A stretch of 64,000 nt of DNA from Liolophura sinensis (GCF_032854445.1 NC_088305.1:19409606-19473605); one strand, 5' to 3'. Shown: positions 31,601 through 43,791, counted from the stretch's first letter. Numbers and translations are program-made. Notes: generated by a model not told the origin, from the letters alone.

Positions 31601-33132
31601 TCTATAAACATGGGTAAAAAACAGACTTGATTATAAGTATACATAAACATGATTACAAGAAAAACACCTCAACGTAAGCCTAAGTATGAGTATACACAAC
31701 TTTCTTAATATAGGTTTAGTAATGTAATAGATTAGACTCTGAGGAGGTGCACGTGAAACATAGCGTATTAAAATGTGAAATGGTTTATCCTGAAGAAGGC
31801 AAACTTTTCACTTGCAAAGTATGAAACCTTTTGTTAACATCATAATCTCCAGATCAAAAATCAGCTATGATACAAAGATACATAAAATGTTTCTTACGAT
31901 ATAGAGTCTACAACGCTACGTGATAAAAAATATGTCTTTCGCTATAAAGACATCATTTCTTAGAGTAAAAAAGAACAAAAAAAATAATAAAAACAACTAT
32001 TACCGCAATAAGACACTGTTCTTACGGCAAGAAGATCATACTCTTACAGTACACCGCTCTTACGGTAATAAGACACTGTTCTTACAGTATTAAGGGCCTG
32101 TTGTTACAGTAATAAGCCACTGTTTTTACGGTAATAAGCCAATGTTCTCACGGAATAAAAGTACTTTCTTATGGTCTAAAAATGGCGTTTTTACGGTATA
32201 AAGACAGTTTAATTTTTGCGGTACATAAAACATAGTCTAGTGGTCTTGCTACAAAAAAACCCCCACAGTTTCATACAGTATATAAAACCCTCTCTGTCGT
32301 GGCAAAGCCCTGTTTCTTACGGTAAAGTACTGTTTCTTACGGTATAAAGGCATTTCTCTCCCCCATTAGCACAGTTGTCCGCGGATTTCCAGGCGGTCAT
32401 TTGGTCCACAATTTTCTTGTTCACACTTGCACAGTCCGTGTGGAACGTCCTGGTTTAAAAGCAAATAGTTAACTGCATTTGAACATCTGGCTCCGGTTTC
32501 TCGAAACTTTTTAAGTTATTTTGCTTAACCAAAAGTGTTTTGCTTAAGCAACATAATACTATACTTAGGAAGCGTTTGACTTAAGTTTTGTCGAGGAAAA
32601 CTCCATCCTGGACTTAGGCAAAAAGTTACGACTTTCCAATTCACTGGACTTAAAAAGTTTCGTGAAACCGGGCCCTGTTAGTAGAGTTATAGAGCGCAAA
32701 ATAGTCAACTACATTTGGGCAATTGTGCAGTCTGTACAAACACTGTCAGTATTAAAACATATTACCGAGCAATTCACACATGTTCTAGGCGTAAACATAC
32801 ATGTATATTCTTATCACTTCTTTATCTCTCTTATATGCATTGCATGCGATATAGCTAAGTGATGATGATGTCATCAGTCTCTTAAACAAGATGGTACAAG
32901 AGCAATTCGGTATTGACACTTGTTTGGTACTCAGGAAAATAATATAAAACAAATCAAGTATTTTAAGTGTTTACATGAGTGTTGTCCGCATGACAATCCA
33001 GTGAGGCAGCAATTTAAATATATGGACATATTTAGTATATACTCACCACGTTACCTTGCAAGAGGCGTGGAGAGGTGCAGGGGTGCCCACATACAGGGAG
33101 AACACAACAGCTGTAAACAACAACAACTTCAT
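28613..33132 (-). CDS. Small secreted Cys-rich protein, paralogue A (five coding exons)
   Basis: Coding exons: 33132-33047, 32449-32341, 31601-31488, 30529-30451 and 28704-28613. Their lengths are 86/109/114/79/92 nt, phases 2,0,0,1, giving 159 residues. Exon 1 encodes a signal peptide (MKLLLFTAVVFSLYVG...LHA) and then SCKVTW. Mature landmarks are a TDC, the DNCANGGEKCLYT segment, HYIDDLTFTF, then YSTSETWYAVLDHSTNYCNL, and a CTQYSSANCEKY end. Eight Cys (25, 35, 55, 62, 100, 122, 148, 156) suggest four disulfides. The family looks like an uncharacterised group of invertebrate secreted proteins; I know no assigned function. Exon 1 uses the donor at 33046 (actcac on plus) because only that restores the exon 2 frame. 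A poly(A)-type hexamer lies at 28582-28587 on the minus strand. Confidence 0.87.
28690..28990 (-). repeat. 43-bp triplication of the paralogue A exon 5 acceptor
   Basis: On the minus strand, atttctag|gctctggg-type acceptors occur at the real site (28704/28705) and at decoys ending 28920 and 28963. The spacing between decoys is 43 bp. The real-to-first-decoy spacing is 215 bp, which becomes 43 after removing the SINE and one target copy (172 bp). The triplication is therefore older than the SINE. Confidence 0.8.
28723..28880 (-). mobile_element. SINE family S1 with 14-bp target duplication
   Basis: The element is flanked by aaacatgaataatg at 28709-28722 and 28881-28894. It lies in the last intron of paralogue A, 19 bp upstream of the exon 5 acceptor, and probably splits its branch-point region. 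The head is truncated. Confidence 0.9.
29170..29330 (+). mobile_element. SINE family S2 head with an expanded ggtcg run
   Basis: tRNA-like head (cccgatggttcagttggtag A box, gggccaatcctgggtcgg B box) is followed by repeated gggtc/gggtt units at 29236-29277, then the S2 motif aaagatgaagtt. The expanded run has at least seven GGG tracts. Confidence 0.8.
29370..29570 (-). mobile_element. SINE family S1 copy
   Basis: S1 tail and body on the reverse strand, from tttgattggtgttttacgcc to cattacgctgccac; the outermost head is lost. Confidence 0.85.
29850..29975 (-). mobile_element. SINE family S1 tail fragment
   Basis: It matches S1 from ctggtgctttacgatgctct to gactatccgcaggttg and stops before the head. 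Confidence 0.8.
30043..30143 (+). repeat. (CCCCA)n and (AC)n simple repeats
   Basis: About seven CCCCA units at 30048-30082 are followed by cacacaca at 30119-30142. On the minus strand the first part is G-rich and quadruplex-capable. Confidence 0.9.
30181..30430 (-). mobile_element. SINE family S1, near full length
   Basis: Complete S1 structure on the reverse strand, ending in gcgagctaaccaactaca. It sits directly beyond the donor of paralogue A exon 4 (30451), inside intron 4. Confidence 0.9.
30656..30865. mobile_element. Foldback/MITE family Z, copy 2
   Basis: The left end ggggctcatgaagcgatctt shares its core with 10556. The inner block is inverted relative to that copy. It lies in paralogue A intron 3. 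Confidence 0.6.
31890..32350 (-). repeat. About 26-bp array containing the paralogue A exon 2 donor
   Basis: On the minus strand, units of the form cttattacc|gtaagaacagtg repeat irregularly from the exon 2 donor (exon end ctttatacc, donor gtaagaaac at 32340) into intron 2. Exact taccgtaaga cores recur near 32315 and 32060, with several more carrying gtaag or gtaaa. The exon's last nine bases are therefore part of the repeated unit. Confidence 0.75.
32488..32675. mobile_element. Foldback MITE, about 188 bp
   Basis: The ends ctccggtttctcgaaacttt and aaagtttcgtgaaaccgggc are inverted repeats of about 25 bp. It lies in paralogue A intron 1, about 40 bp from the exon 2 acceptor, and shares end motifs with 23977-24099. 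Confidence 0.8.
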
Positions 33133-33507
33133 GATGACTTTTCTTCACTGCTCCTAGAGTCCGGGATTAGAAAAAACGGTCATGAGCGAGGAACCAGCCT
33201 TTATAGAAAAGTCCCTGAATGCACCTCGCGTTCTGTCCGTTATCAGATAACGATAATGCCCAGCTGGATAAAATATGTCGAACAATTAAAATGTGTTTTG
33301 ATAAGGTCATGTTCCGCTAAGTGCTACAGAGGTTAAAGACGAGGAACAATTCGCCTGAGACACCGTATTTCACCTAAAGTCTAGCGTTTCAAAAGAGACA
33401 CATTTTTCTTGATTCTGATCCATCCAACTCATAAACCCACATAAGAGTTTTTTGTGAAGTTCGATTAATTTATTATAAAAAAAATATTTATTGATTTATT
33501 TACTTAT

Positions 33508-33660
33508 TTATTTATTTGATTATTTTTTTACGCCGTACTCAAGAATATTTCACTAATACGACGGCGGCCAGCATCATAGTGGGATGAAACCGGGCAGAAT
33601 CCGGGGGAAGCCCACGACCATCCGCAGGTTCCTGATAGACCTTCCCACGTACGCCCGGAG
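33508..33660 (-). mobile_element. SINE family S1 fragment
   Basis: S1 tail and body from gattattttttacgccgtac to cttcccacgtacgcccggag; the head is missing. Confidence 0.8.
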
Positions 33661-33782
33661 ATGTGAAATGCAAAAACATTTAAGTGTTGAAACCATAAAT
33701 ATCATTTTAAAGCCTGTATGTGCCTTTTAAAGTGCATTCTTACATACCCTAGTTTATGTGAAATACAGCATATGTTTTTACT

Positions 33783-33935
33783 TTTGTTTAACGCCACACC
33801 GAACAATTTTTCACTGATACGATGACGCCCAGTGTATTTTGGGTGCATGGAGTAAACCCTCGAACTTAGGCACGTTATACTGACGAACTTCGCCTTGTGT
33901 GCCTCATGTTGGAGGGAAGCCCATGGTCGCCAGGA
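33783..33935 (-). mobile_element. SINE family S3 fragment
   Basis: The S3-type tail tttaacgccacaccgaacaa with tttttcactgatacgatg is followed by gagtaaaccctcgaactt. Confidence 0.55.
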
Positions 33936-34185
33936 AACTTCATGTAACACTACACGAAAGAACACAGTTGACCGTTCATCATCACAAGCATAACAACAAA
34001 AGCTATAAAAACGTAACCGGTGAAATGCGGCCTCTTGTCATTTTACATCAGTTTGGGTTTTATTCTAACTGTTCATGCTGTAAATGCTTAAACAGTAGCA
34101 ACTTACACGCATAACGCAGCTTACAAAGAAAAGCACAAGATGTTGGGACATCACCCGTTGGCAGTTAAGGTGCTATATATCACAG

Positions 34186-34305
34186 TTTATTTATTTGATT
34201 GCTGTTTAACAATGATACATGATGACGGCTCCATTTGAGGTGTATAAGGGAAGAGGAAATCAGTGCCTGGAGTAAACCACTGACCTTTGGCAGGTAACTT
34301 GGTAG
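34186..34305 (-). mobile_element. SINE family S3 fragment
   Basis: Tail ttgattgctgtttaacaatg then gagtaaaccactgacctttg, the same body motif as in 18222-18556. Confidence 0.6.
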
Positions 34306-34708
34306 TACATAAAAAAAAAAGCCGGCTAGTTCAGTCAAAAGGCATAAAAAACATCAGATACGTATATATAACTCATGGGTGTGAATTTAGCTAAGTCATG
34401 CACTATATGGCGTCCTCCTGTATTTCAAGGTTGCGTTTATCTGCCGAAAACAGCTGTTTATCTGAATTTATATCTCAGAATAAAACCAGCCCGATTAGGA
34501 CCTGGCGTCCCAATAATTCATGCATGCGTATATTGGTCTATGTATATATGTGCATGGTGAGTGAAGGACAACAATTACAGGCCAAGTGCTGCATTGCATG
34601 TCGTCCTGACCTCAGTATAATTATTCACACCTGTAATAATTAAAAGAGTGAATGAATATTATAACTCTGATAGTACTGCAACTATAATATGGCCAGAACT
34701 TATACAAC

Positions 34709-36012
34709 GAAGGAGGAGATATCTCCGATACAGTCTGTGTTGATATTTCACAAATATACGATTGCATATCCATGTGGATCAAGAAGGAATACATGCACTT
34801 ACTAGTATAGCGTGTCTTCATAATCGCCTAAACACGCAGTTACCGCGCACGCGTTTTGCATTCAAGCATGCACTTGACTGGTTAGGGTTCATTTGTAAAT
34901 TTGCATTGAAACTTGTCATTATTATACTTACACCATACACTTGACTCTTTATTTATTTGATTGGTGTTTAACGCTGTACTCAAGAATATTTCACCTTACG
35001 AATTGTGGTAGGGAACCGCTCACAGAAACTTGAGGAAACCTAAGACCATCCGCAGGTTGCTTCAACCTTCCCATGTATGTACGACCGGATAGGACTTGAC
35101 TTTTTAATCCATGACAATATCATTTCTCTTATCAAATGTCCATGTGTTATAAACTGCTTATCTTATCAAAGATATTGAATATTAATGGGCATGGCGTATT
35201 TATACATAGAGCATATCTTCATTTTATTAATTGAATATATGGTAAGAGTGTAACTAAGCAAGAACATTGCTATGTATGCTTGGGTTTTCGACTCGTATGC
35301 TGAACAATTTTTCACTCAAATAGGTCTGTGTATTTAGTTACTTGATTGGTGTTTTACGTCGAACTCAATAATGTTTAACTTACATGTCAGCATTACGACG
35401 GGAAGAAACAAGCCGTATATAAAATAGAACTAACTCTTAACACACTTTACCTAATGTAAACATGTCGTTTGGTTAAACAGTGCTTAACCTGATAACACAT
35501 CTTCTTCATATATACACAGCCGATGATTACCGACGTTTACCGAACGTCGCCGCCGTGACGTTGCTAAGCATGCAATGGACACATTACAATCCTAGAAACA
35601 ACCTTTACGCGCACACAGTCGGTATTATGTAGAGTTTGGCTCTGAAAAGACGCCTATGGAGACAATTTTCCGGTGAATTAATTATAATTTCACGTAAACT
35701 TGCACGTCAGAGAAACTCCTAGCAGAGGTACTCAAACATACCTCAATTTTGGAGTAGGAATGTGTTTTGTTCCGAGCAATGATACACGACATGACGCGGA
35801 GTGACTGTGACGTCACAAACACACCATCACCATTTGTTCATTCTAGCGTAAACTAACGTTCTACACACACTGAGAAGCCTGATCACATGCGATTGACGAG
35901 GTGTTTGATCTGGTTTTGTCAACCGTGGCCAGAATCTCACCACATGATGACATTTTCACTGAAATTTTTATGGCATAGAGCACGTTGATGACCAATAAGG
36001 ACAACCAACCAT
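34709..36012. repeat. Diverged segmental duplication, copy 1
   Basis: Matches 37336-38825 in order: atatccatgtggatcaagaa, cgcgttttgcattcaagcat, an S1 fragment, tgattaccgacgtttaccga, a TGACGTCA site (35808-35815), gatcacatgcga, and then tttttgtcaacc.g..gccagaat. Both copies hold the S1 fragment, so that insertion came first. No gene was recognised inside. Confidence 0.85.
34950..35092 (-). mobile_element. SINE family S1 fragment inside segmental duplication copy 1
   Basis: tttatttgattggtgtttaa to cccatgtatgtacgaccgg. It is co-linear with 37574-37730. Confidence 0.8.
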
Positions 36013-37335
36013 GAAAGATAACTTTTCAGCACAATAATGTAAGAAATATGAATTATCAATGTTTGTTGTCTTGTACATGTACTGTAATAGAGAGATAAAA
36101 TTACTGGAAAATATGTTACCGTTTTGTGCCATTGATTTATTTATCTCACCCACATTTTGTGTGTCTATATAGGTGTGCTTTACATACTTTATCCGCTAAT
36201 GTATTCCTCTCGTACGCTGTAAGACTGGAGTGATAACGAGACATTTTCAGTCCGGCTACCGTTATACACCGGAGATTTTTGGCAAAACAATCCATATTCG
36301 CCAATTAAGGCAAAGTTTCTGTATTTACCGTGCGAGAATAGTTAAAGTTATTGCCAACTAATAAATATCAGATTCGTATACCTCTACTATTTATTGTCTT
36401 GAAATGATTTTAAAGTTTGAAAAACTTGTAATGGGAATTTTTTAATGGGCTTTTTAAACTTTAAGAACTTGATTACCAATTTTGAACGGTAACACATGCA
36501 CAGGCTGATGTTTTGTGACAGGTAATTATTTGAGTAGATTTGAGTAATTATCAGAGTAAAAATTAGATTGGAATTGTGCCGATGTCTTCAGTAGGTAGAA
36601 TCTTTAACTGATAATGTATACCAATGATGACGCAAAGGCAATTTGTTATTTCCTGATAAAATATTCCATGAGATCAACAAGTGGCTCATTTTCAGCATTT
36701 CCTGCCGTACAGTGAAAATCCATGCAAACCGATTAGCCAGTTCAACGGAAAATGTTTCTGTCGCTTTCCCGTGACAATGGCGTAGGGGTGACAATGGCTC
36801 GAAGTGCCTAACGAATCCAACTTGAGTTGATGAGTTTTATATCACACACAGTTAGTATGGAACAGTCTGTTTGTCGGATTTTGGTCACACGTCTCTTTTA
36901 GCAGAATTTTAGTTACATCACAACAGTATCTTCCCGTAGAAGGAGACACTAGGCACGACACGTACTTTACCAAGTATAACTCTAAGGAGAGCTGACCGAC
37001 AAGGACATGCCGTATACTTTTATTATGAGAACCTGACAGGGATCCATCAACCTTCTACACCAACAGTAAAGTCTTTAAAGTCACATGAGATTGACGTCGA
37101 CACTGTGTCAGTTTGATTTAAAACACATTGCGCTAATCTAAATATAATTATTCCAACCAACGTTCTCTTGGCAATCGCCATTCCAAGGAGTTTTATGCAT
37201 TCAACCTGTTTTAAACTCGTTATATTTTTTTTTAATGCACCTTTATTAAAACACAGAATGTGTTATGACAAACAAGCCGTGCCTTAGGAGAAAAACGCTG
37301 TAAGGTATAATATAATTTTCTCCTCAATAATTTAA
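36013..37335. other. Spacer between the segmental duplication copies
   Basis: No exon was recognised. Dispersed repeat Y lies at 36295-36510; its blocks (tttctgtatttacc, aagtttgaaaaacttg, cggtaacacatgcacaggct) recur at 43609-43775. Confidence 0.5.
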
Positions 37336-38825
37336 TAACGAGGAGATATTTCCAGCGCTGTTCGTGTTGATAGTTTTCAAGTATACGATTGTATATCCAT
37401 GTGGATCAAGAAGGAATACACTTACTAGTATAGCGTGTCTTTATAATCGCTTAAACTCGCAGGTACCGCGCATGCGTTTTGCATTCAGGCATGCACTTGA
37501 CTGATTAAGGTACATTTGGAAATTTACATTGAAATGTGTCACTATTATACTTACACCATACACTTGTCTGTTTGTTTGTTTATTTATTTGATTGGTGTTT
37601 TACGCTGTACTCAAGACTATTTTACTTATAGGAATAGTGGGAGGGAACCGCTCACAGAAACCAGAGAAAACCCACGGCCATCCGCAGGTTGCTTCAGCCT
37701 TCCCATGTACGTGCGACAGCATAGGACTTTTGAGTGTTTCATCCATGACTAAATCTTGTCCACAAAAATCATCTTTCTTCTCATTTTCCTAAACAATTTT
37801 TCACTCAAATAGGTGTGTGTATTTAGTTATTTGATTGGTATTTTATGCCGAACCCAATAATGTTTAACTTACATGTCAGCATTACGATGGGAGGAAATAA
37901 GCCGTATATGAAGTAAAACTAACTTTTAACACACTTTTAAGACATCTCTTTTATATATACACAACCGATGATTACCGACGTTTACCGAACGTCGCCCTCA
38001 TGACGTTGCTAAGCATGTGATGGACACATTACAATCCTAGAAACAAACGTTACACGCACACAGTCGGTATTATGTAGAGTTTGGCACTGAAAAGACATCT
38101 GAGACAATTTTCCGGTGTATTTATTATAATTTCAAGTAAACTTGCGCGTAAGAGGAACTCTCAGCGGATGTGCTGAAACATACTTTCATTCTGGAGTGGG
38201 AGTGCGTTTTGTGTCGTGCAATGATACACGACATCCCTCAACGTGACTGTGACGTCACAAACACAGCGACACTACTTCTGCAGTTTACTCTAGCGTGAAC
38301 TGACGTACTGCACACACTGAGGCGACTGATCACATGCGACACGGGATTTAAACCCTCAAAGTATACACAACTGCTGTGGAAATTATCACCAGAAGACAGG
38401 AAATTAAGTTTGTCGTCAGCCGGTGGAAGAAATCAAGAAACAAACCATCAACGGTAAGAAAGAACTGATTCTGTTAAGAAGGATCCTGAGCGCATGAGGC
38501 GGTGAAGAAACACACCTGGACGGAGAGGTGTTAGGAAGACGGTGCCAACTAAACCATCCAGCTGAAGACGGGAATTCGATCCTCCGGAAAAAGTACGGGC
38601 GTGCAGCTGAAATATGACTGCAACACTAACGAACTTTGAAGGCTGGTAGAAGACAGCAACCATGTTTCCTATGTCTCAGAACAAGTTATGTTAGAGAATA
38701 TATATTTGAGCTGTTTTTGTCAACCACAGCAAGAATGAAATCACGCGATGATTGCGTTTGTTCTAGTGAAATTATTACCAAGCATATAGATCACGATGGA
38801 CAACCAACCTTCAGAGATATATTCT
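37336..38825. repeat. Diverged segmental duplication, copy 2
   Basis: Second copy of 34709-36012. It holds about 360 bp (38345-38705) absent from copy 1 and a matching TGACGTCA at 38250-38257. The gain or loss polarity of the 360-bp block cannot be told from this window. Confidence 0.85.
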
Positions 38826-38829
38826 GAGA

Positions 38830-39700
38830 ATATTCAATTTTTAACCTAACAATAAAAAATGAATATTTCTAAAACTAACAGTTAATGATATACAAATGAT
38901 TTATACACAGGTGTGCAGTGCTTTAAAAAATAAACACATCTGAAAATATTTTTAACATTTTGGCCTGTCAAGTTACTTTTTTAATTTTCCCTAGGCGAAC
39001 ACGTCTTTCTCCGCATATTCACTATCCACTAATGGCGATGCTGGCACGTGGCAAGCACGTGAGTTGAAACTTTCAGGCCCATGAATATGTAGGAAAAGAC
39101 TCATCAGCAAAAAACATACCGATGTAAAGAACGACACACTGCTAACTGATGAAACATTCCAGGAGATCAAGAACTGTTTGTTTTCGTGTGATTGTTTGGT
39201 AAATGTAACGACAACAAAGCATTTTGGAGTAATATTCTGTGAGTGTAATATATTACCGTTGACATAATAGACTACAGCACATAAGAGACTTAAACCAAAA
39301 CAATGTGATGGTTGGTAAATGGCTCATCAAGTATACTGACAAATGGCCAACAAATGCTTGGCATATATCTGGCTCTATACTGAATGCAAAGTCAAATGCT
39401 GTGTGACTAAAAACAATGCCGAGGACACCAAATATCTTGTTTTACTTCATAGGTAAAGTATACGGTCAATGGGCCAACAAATGGTAGGTTCATTCCTCTA
39501 ATCTGGATTCCGTTTTACGTAGCACTCGCAATATGTACCTGGTGTAAATTCAACTTACAAGAAAAACATGAGCATGGTAAATGCGTTTGGAGTGATGTTG
39601 GGACAGCTTTGTACAATTGGTATTATGTTTCACTGAAGCGACATTTGGCTTTTCTCTCAGCATAGTGCCGGATACGCCAGGTATTTAATGGCCATCCCAT
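38830..39700. other. AT-rich non-coding stretch
   Basis: No exon, repeat family or RNA gene was recognised on either strand. Confidence 0.4.
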
Positions 39701-40230
39701 TACAGGTACACCACAGGCACACTAAAGATACACCATAGGTAAATCACTGACACTAGCGACACATCACAGACACACTAGAAACACACCTCAGGTGCACCAC
39801 AGGCACACTAAAGACACACCACAAACATACTAGAGACACACCACAGGTACCCCACAGGCACACTACACACATAATAGGTACACCAAAGGCATACCAGAGA
39901 CACATCACATGTACACCAGACACACTAGAGACACACCACAGGTATACCAGACACGCCAGCGACACACCACTGGTACACCATAGACACACTAGCAACACAC
40001 CACTGGTACACCACAGACACACTAGAGACACACTAGACACACCACAGACAAACCACGGGCACACTAGAGATACACCACAAGCACACCACAGTCAAACTGC
40101 AGACACACCAGACAAACCACAGGCACACTGCAGACACACCAGACAAACCACAGGCACACTACAGACACACCAGACAAACCACAGGTACACGGCAGACACA
40201 CCACAGATACACTATAGGCACACCGCAAAT
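39700..40230. repeat. Satellite, left arm (acacaccacagg type)
   Basis: Irregular units of 17-22 bp combine gacacaccac, aggcacac and tagagacacacc. The reverse complement of its core (tgtctggtgtgtc) is the core of the right arm, so the arms are inverted to each other at about 40230. Confidence 0.9.
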
Positions 40231-42400
40231 GCACCATCATGTCTGGTGCTTTATCACGTCTGGTGTGTCCCATCATGTTTGGTGTGTCCCATCATATTTG
40301 GTGTGATCCATCATGTCTGGCATGTCCCATCATGTTTAGTGTGTCCCAACATGTCTGGTGTGTCCCATCACGTTTGGCATGTCTCATCATGTTTTGGTGC
40401 CTTAACATGTCTGGCGTGTCCATAACATCTGGTGCGTCATCACGCCTGGTGTGTCTCATCATGTTTGGTGTGTCCAATCAGGTTTGTGTATCCCAACGTC
40501 TGCTGCCTTAATATATCTGGTGTGTCCCATCACGTCTGGTACCTCATCACGTCTGGTGCCTCATCACATCTGGTGCCTCATCATGTCTGGTGTGTCCCAT
40601 CATGATTGGTTTGTCCCATCAGGTTTGTGTATCCCAACATGTCTGCTGCCTTAACATGTCTGGTGTGTCCCATCACGTCTGGTGCCTGATCACGTCTAGT
40701 GTGTCCCTTCACATCTGGTGCCTCATCATGTCTGGCATGTCCCATCATGTTTAGTGTGTCCCAACATGTCTGGTGTGTCCCATCACGTTTGGCATGTCTC
40801 ATCATGTTTGGTGCCTTAACATGTCTGGCGTGTCCATAACATCTGGTGCCTCATCACGCCTGGTGTGTCTCATCATGTTTGGTGTGTCCAATCAGGTTTG
40901 TGTATCCCAACGTCTGCTGCCTTAACATATCTGGTGTGTCCCATCACGTCTGGTACCTCATCACGTCTGGTGTGTCCCATCACGGCTGGTGCCTCATCAC
41001 GTCTGGTGTGCCTCATCACGTCTGGTGTGTCCCATCACGTCTGGTGCCTCATCACATCTTGTGAGTCCCATCACGTCTCGTGTGTCCCATCATGTCTTGT
41101 TTGTCCCATCACGTCTGGTGACTAATCATGTCTTGTGTGTCCCAAAACGTTTGGTGTGTACCAACACGTCTGGTGTGACCCATCATGTCTGGTGCCTTAT
41201 CATGTCTGGTGCCTTATCATGTCTTGTGAGTCCCATCACGTCTCATGTGTCCCATCACGTCTCATTTGTTCCATCACGTCTGGTGCCTAAACACCTCTGG
41301 TGCCTAATCATGTCTGGTGCCTAATCATGTCTGGTGCCTAATCACGTCTGGTGTGTCCCATCATGATTGGTTTGTCCCATCAGGTTTGTGTATCCCAACA
41401 TGTCTGCTGCCTTAACATGTCTGGTGTGTCCCATCACATCTGGTGCCTCATCACGTCTAGTGTGTCCCTTCACATCTGGTGCCTCATCATGTCTGGTGTG
41501 TCCCATCATGTTTGGTGTGTCTCATCAGGTTTGTGTATCCCAACATGTCTGCTGCCTTAACATGTCTGGTGTGCCCCATCACGTCTGGTGTGTCCCATCA
41601 CGTCTGGTGCCTCATCACATCTGGTGTGTCCCATCATGGCTGGTGCCTCGTCACATCTGGTGTGCCTCATCACATCTGGTGTGTCCCATCACGTCTGGTG
41701 CCTCATCACATCTTGTGAGTCCCATCACATCTCGTGTGTCCCATCATGTCTCATTTGTCCCATCACGTCTGGTGACTAATCATGTCTTGTGTGTCACAAA
41801 ATGTTTGGTGTGTACCAACACGTCTGGTGTGTCCCATCATGTCTCGTTTGTCCCATCACGTCTGGTGCCTTATCATGTCTGGTGCCTTATCATTTCTGGT
41901 GCCTTATCATGTCTTGTGAGTCCCATCACGTCTCATTTGTTCCATCACGTCTCATTTGTTCCATCACGTCTGGTGCCTAAACACCTCTGGTGCCTAATCA
42001 TGTCTGGTGCCTAATCATGTCTGGTGCCTAATCACGTCTAGTGTGTCCCATCACGTCTGGTGCCTAATCATGTCTGGAGTGACCCATCATGTTTGGTGTG
42101 TTCCAACATGTCTGGTGTGTCCCCTCACGTCTGCTGCCTCTTCACGTCTGGTGTGTCCCAACACGTTTGGTGTGTCCCATCACATCTGGTGTGTCCCATC
42201 CCGTCTGGCGTGTCCCATCACGTCTGGTGTGTACCATCACGCCTGGTGTGTCCAACCATGTCTATTGTGTCCCATCACGTCTGGTGCCTTATCATATCTA
42301 ATGTGTCCCATCACCATCATGTCTGGTGTGTCCCATCACATCTGTGGTGTCCCATCATGTCTGGTGTGTCCCATCACGTCTGGTGTGTCCCATCACAATG
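40231..42400. repeat. Satellite, right arm (catcacgtctggtgtgtcc type)
   Basis: About 2.2 kb of 17-19-bp units, catcacgtctggtgtgtcc and the shorter variant with ggtgcc. Larger blocks recur, each marked by caggtttgtgtatcccaac and then tctgctgcc (near 40475, 40620, 40890, 41380, 41525), which shows higher-order repeat structure. Open frames up to 215 codons across it are by-products. Confidence 0.93.
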
Positions 42401-42742
42401 ATCACTGAGTTTGTGTGGACACAAACAGGTGTCAACTACACCACTGGACAACTGTGCCCACTCATATATCAGGTTTTCTCATTTCTTAAAGGATTCTTTA
42501 ATCTTATCTCACCATTATGTGTACACAATCCTAATTAAAGCACAACAACAAAACCCTGATGAAAATTAATCTGCATTTATCTCTCAGCATAAACAGTGTA
42601 ATATAACTGTGAAGATTTCATACAGCACTGGTTCACACAACAGATTCTCAAACCACAAACATAAACAAGAAATACACATACACGAACTGGAATGTTATGT
42701 GTCGTCCCTTCATTGTTAACCACAAAACCACATATTCACTTA

Positions 42743-42980
42743 TTCGAATGGTGTACCCACCATACCCAAGAATATTTCACGTAGAGGACAGTGATCAGCA
42801 TTATGGCAGGTGGACAGCAGCCAGATCCCAGAGGAAACCCACAACAATCCACAGGTTGCTGGCAGACCTTACCACGTATGGCTGAAGAGGAAGCCAGCAT
42901 GAACTGGACCTGAACTCGCAGCAATTCCATTGGTGAGAGTCGTGATGCGCTAGCACGCTAACTACTTGGCCACGGAGGCA
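42743..42980 (-). mobile_element. SINE family S1, near full length but diverged
   Basis: S1 tail to head on the reverse strand, ending with acgctaactacttggccacg and gaggc. Confidence 0.85.
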
Positions 42981-43204
42981 TATAATTATTGCTTATACTA
43001 GAGAGCTTTATAGAACACATAACCACTGTTCAGGCACTCGGTGACACCACAAGACATTTTTTCCACTCTAAATAGAGCTTTTAATATTGGAAAAGCTCCT
43101 TTTGACCACATGTACTTAGGCACTGACAGCATGACCCATAAAGCTTAGTTAAGCATTTCAAACATTCACATGCATTTAATTTACTTGTAAAAGGTCTAAA
43201 ATAT

Positions 43205-43440
43205 AAGCAAAAGTACTTTTAATTCTTCAACCTTTTCGCACATAAAAGAGCAACTTTCAGTTCAATTCATGTACATTTTTAATCTGATTTTGGAGACAAA
43301 CCAACAATGGTTGGATATGCCAATTTCATGTTTTCACAAAATGTATACTTTTATCAGCCTACACAGAATGATGCCTTCAGAATATGCTTGAGTAAACACC
43401 TTGCAAACATGCTTAAAGTTAAAGAATTACAGTAGATATC
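43205..43440 (-). repeat. Dispersed repeat X, copy 2 (inverted)
   Basis: Reverse complement of the 8340-8580 and 58865-59035 sequence, including aaccttttcgcacat and ttcagaatatgcttgag. Confidence 0.7.
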
Positions 43441-43608
43441 TTTCAGCAGGATATCTGTCAATAATATTTCTGTTTTTGTCCTCTTTTTATTGGGATTAGA
43501 AAATTTAATTTGTAAGTTTGTGGCAGTTCATAATAATAAATGAACAAATTGCAAGTAAAAGTGAGAATAAATCAAAACTTAAATGAGGCTATGTTACTCA
43601 GATATTTG

Positions 43609-43775
43609 GCAAAAAGTCCATATTCACTGTATTCTCTGTATTTACCAAGAACAGCTTAAATTGTCTGTCAGTTAATATCAAACTGGTACCTGTACTATTC
43701 ATAGCGTAAACTGATTCTAAAGTTTGAAAAACTTAATTCCCAGTGTTCAATGGTAAAGGTTGCACAGGCGAGGCT
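43609..43775 (+). repeat. Dispersed repeat Y, copy 2
   Basis: It shares tctgtatttacc, taaagtttgaaaaactt and tgcacaggcgaggctga with 36295-36510. The S2 SINE has inserted directly after it. Confidence 0.6.
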
Positions 43776-43791
43776 GACACTCTCCCAGAGG

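Noticed and set aside
40239-42408. Many overlapping frames up to 215 codons rich in Ser, His, Val and Cys
   Set aside because: They are translations of the 17-19-bp satellite in all frames and shift from frame to frame with unit length changes.
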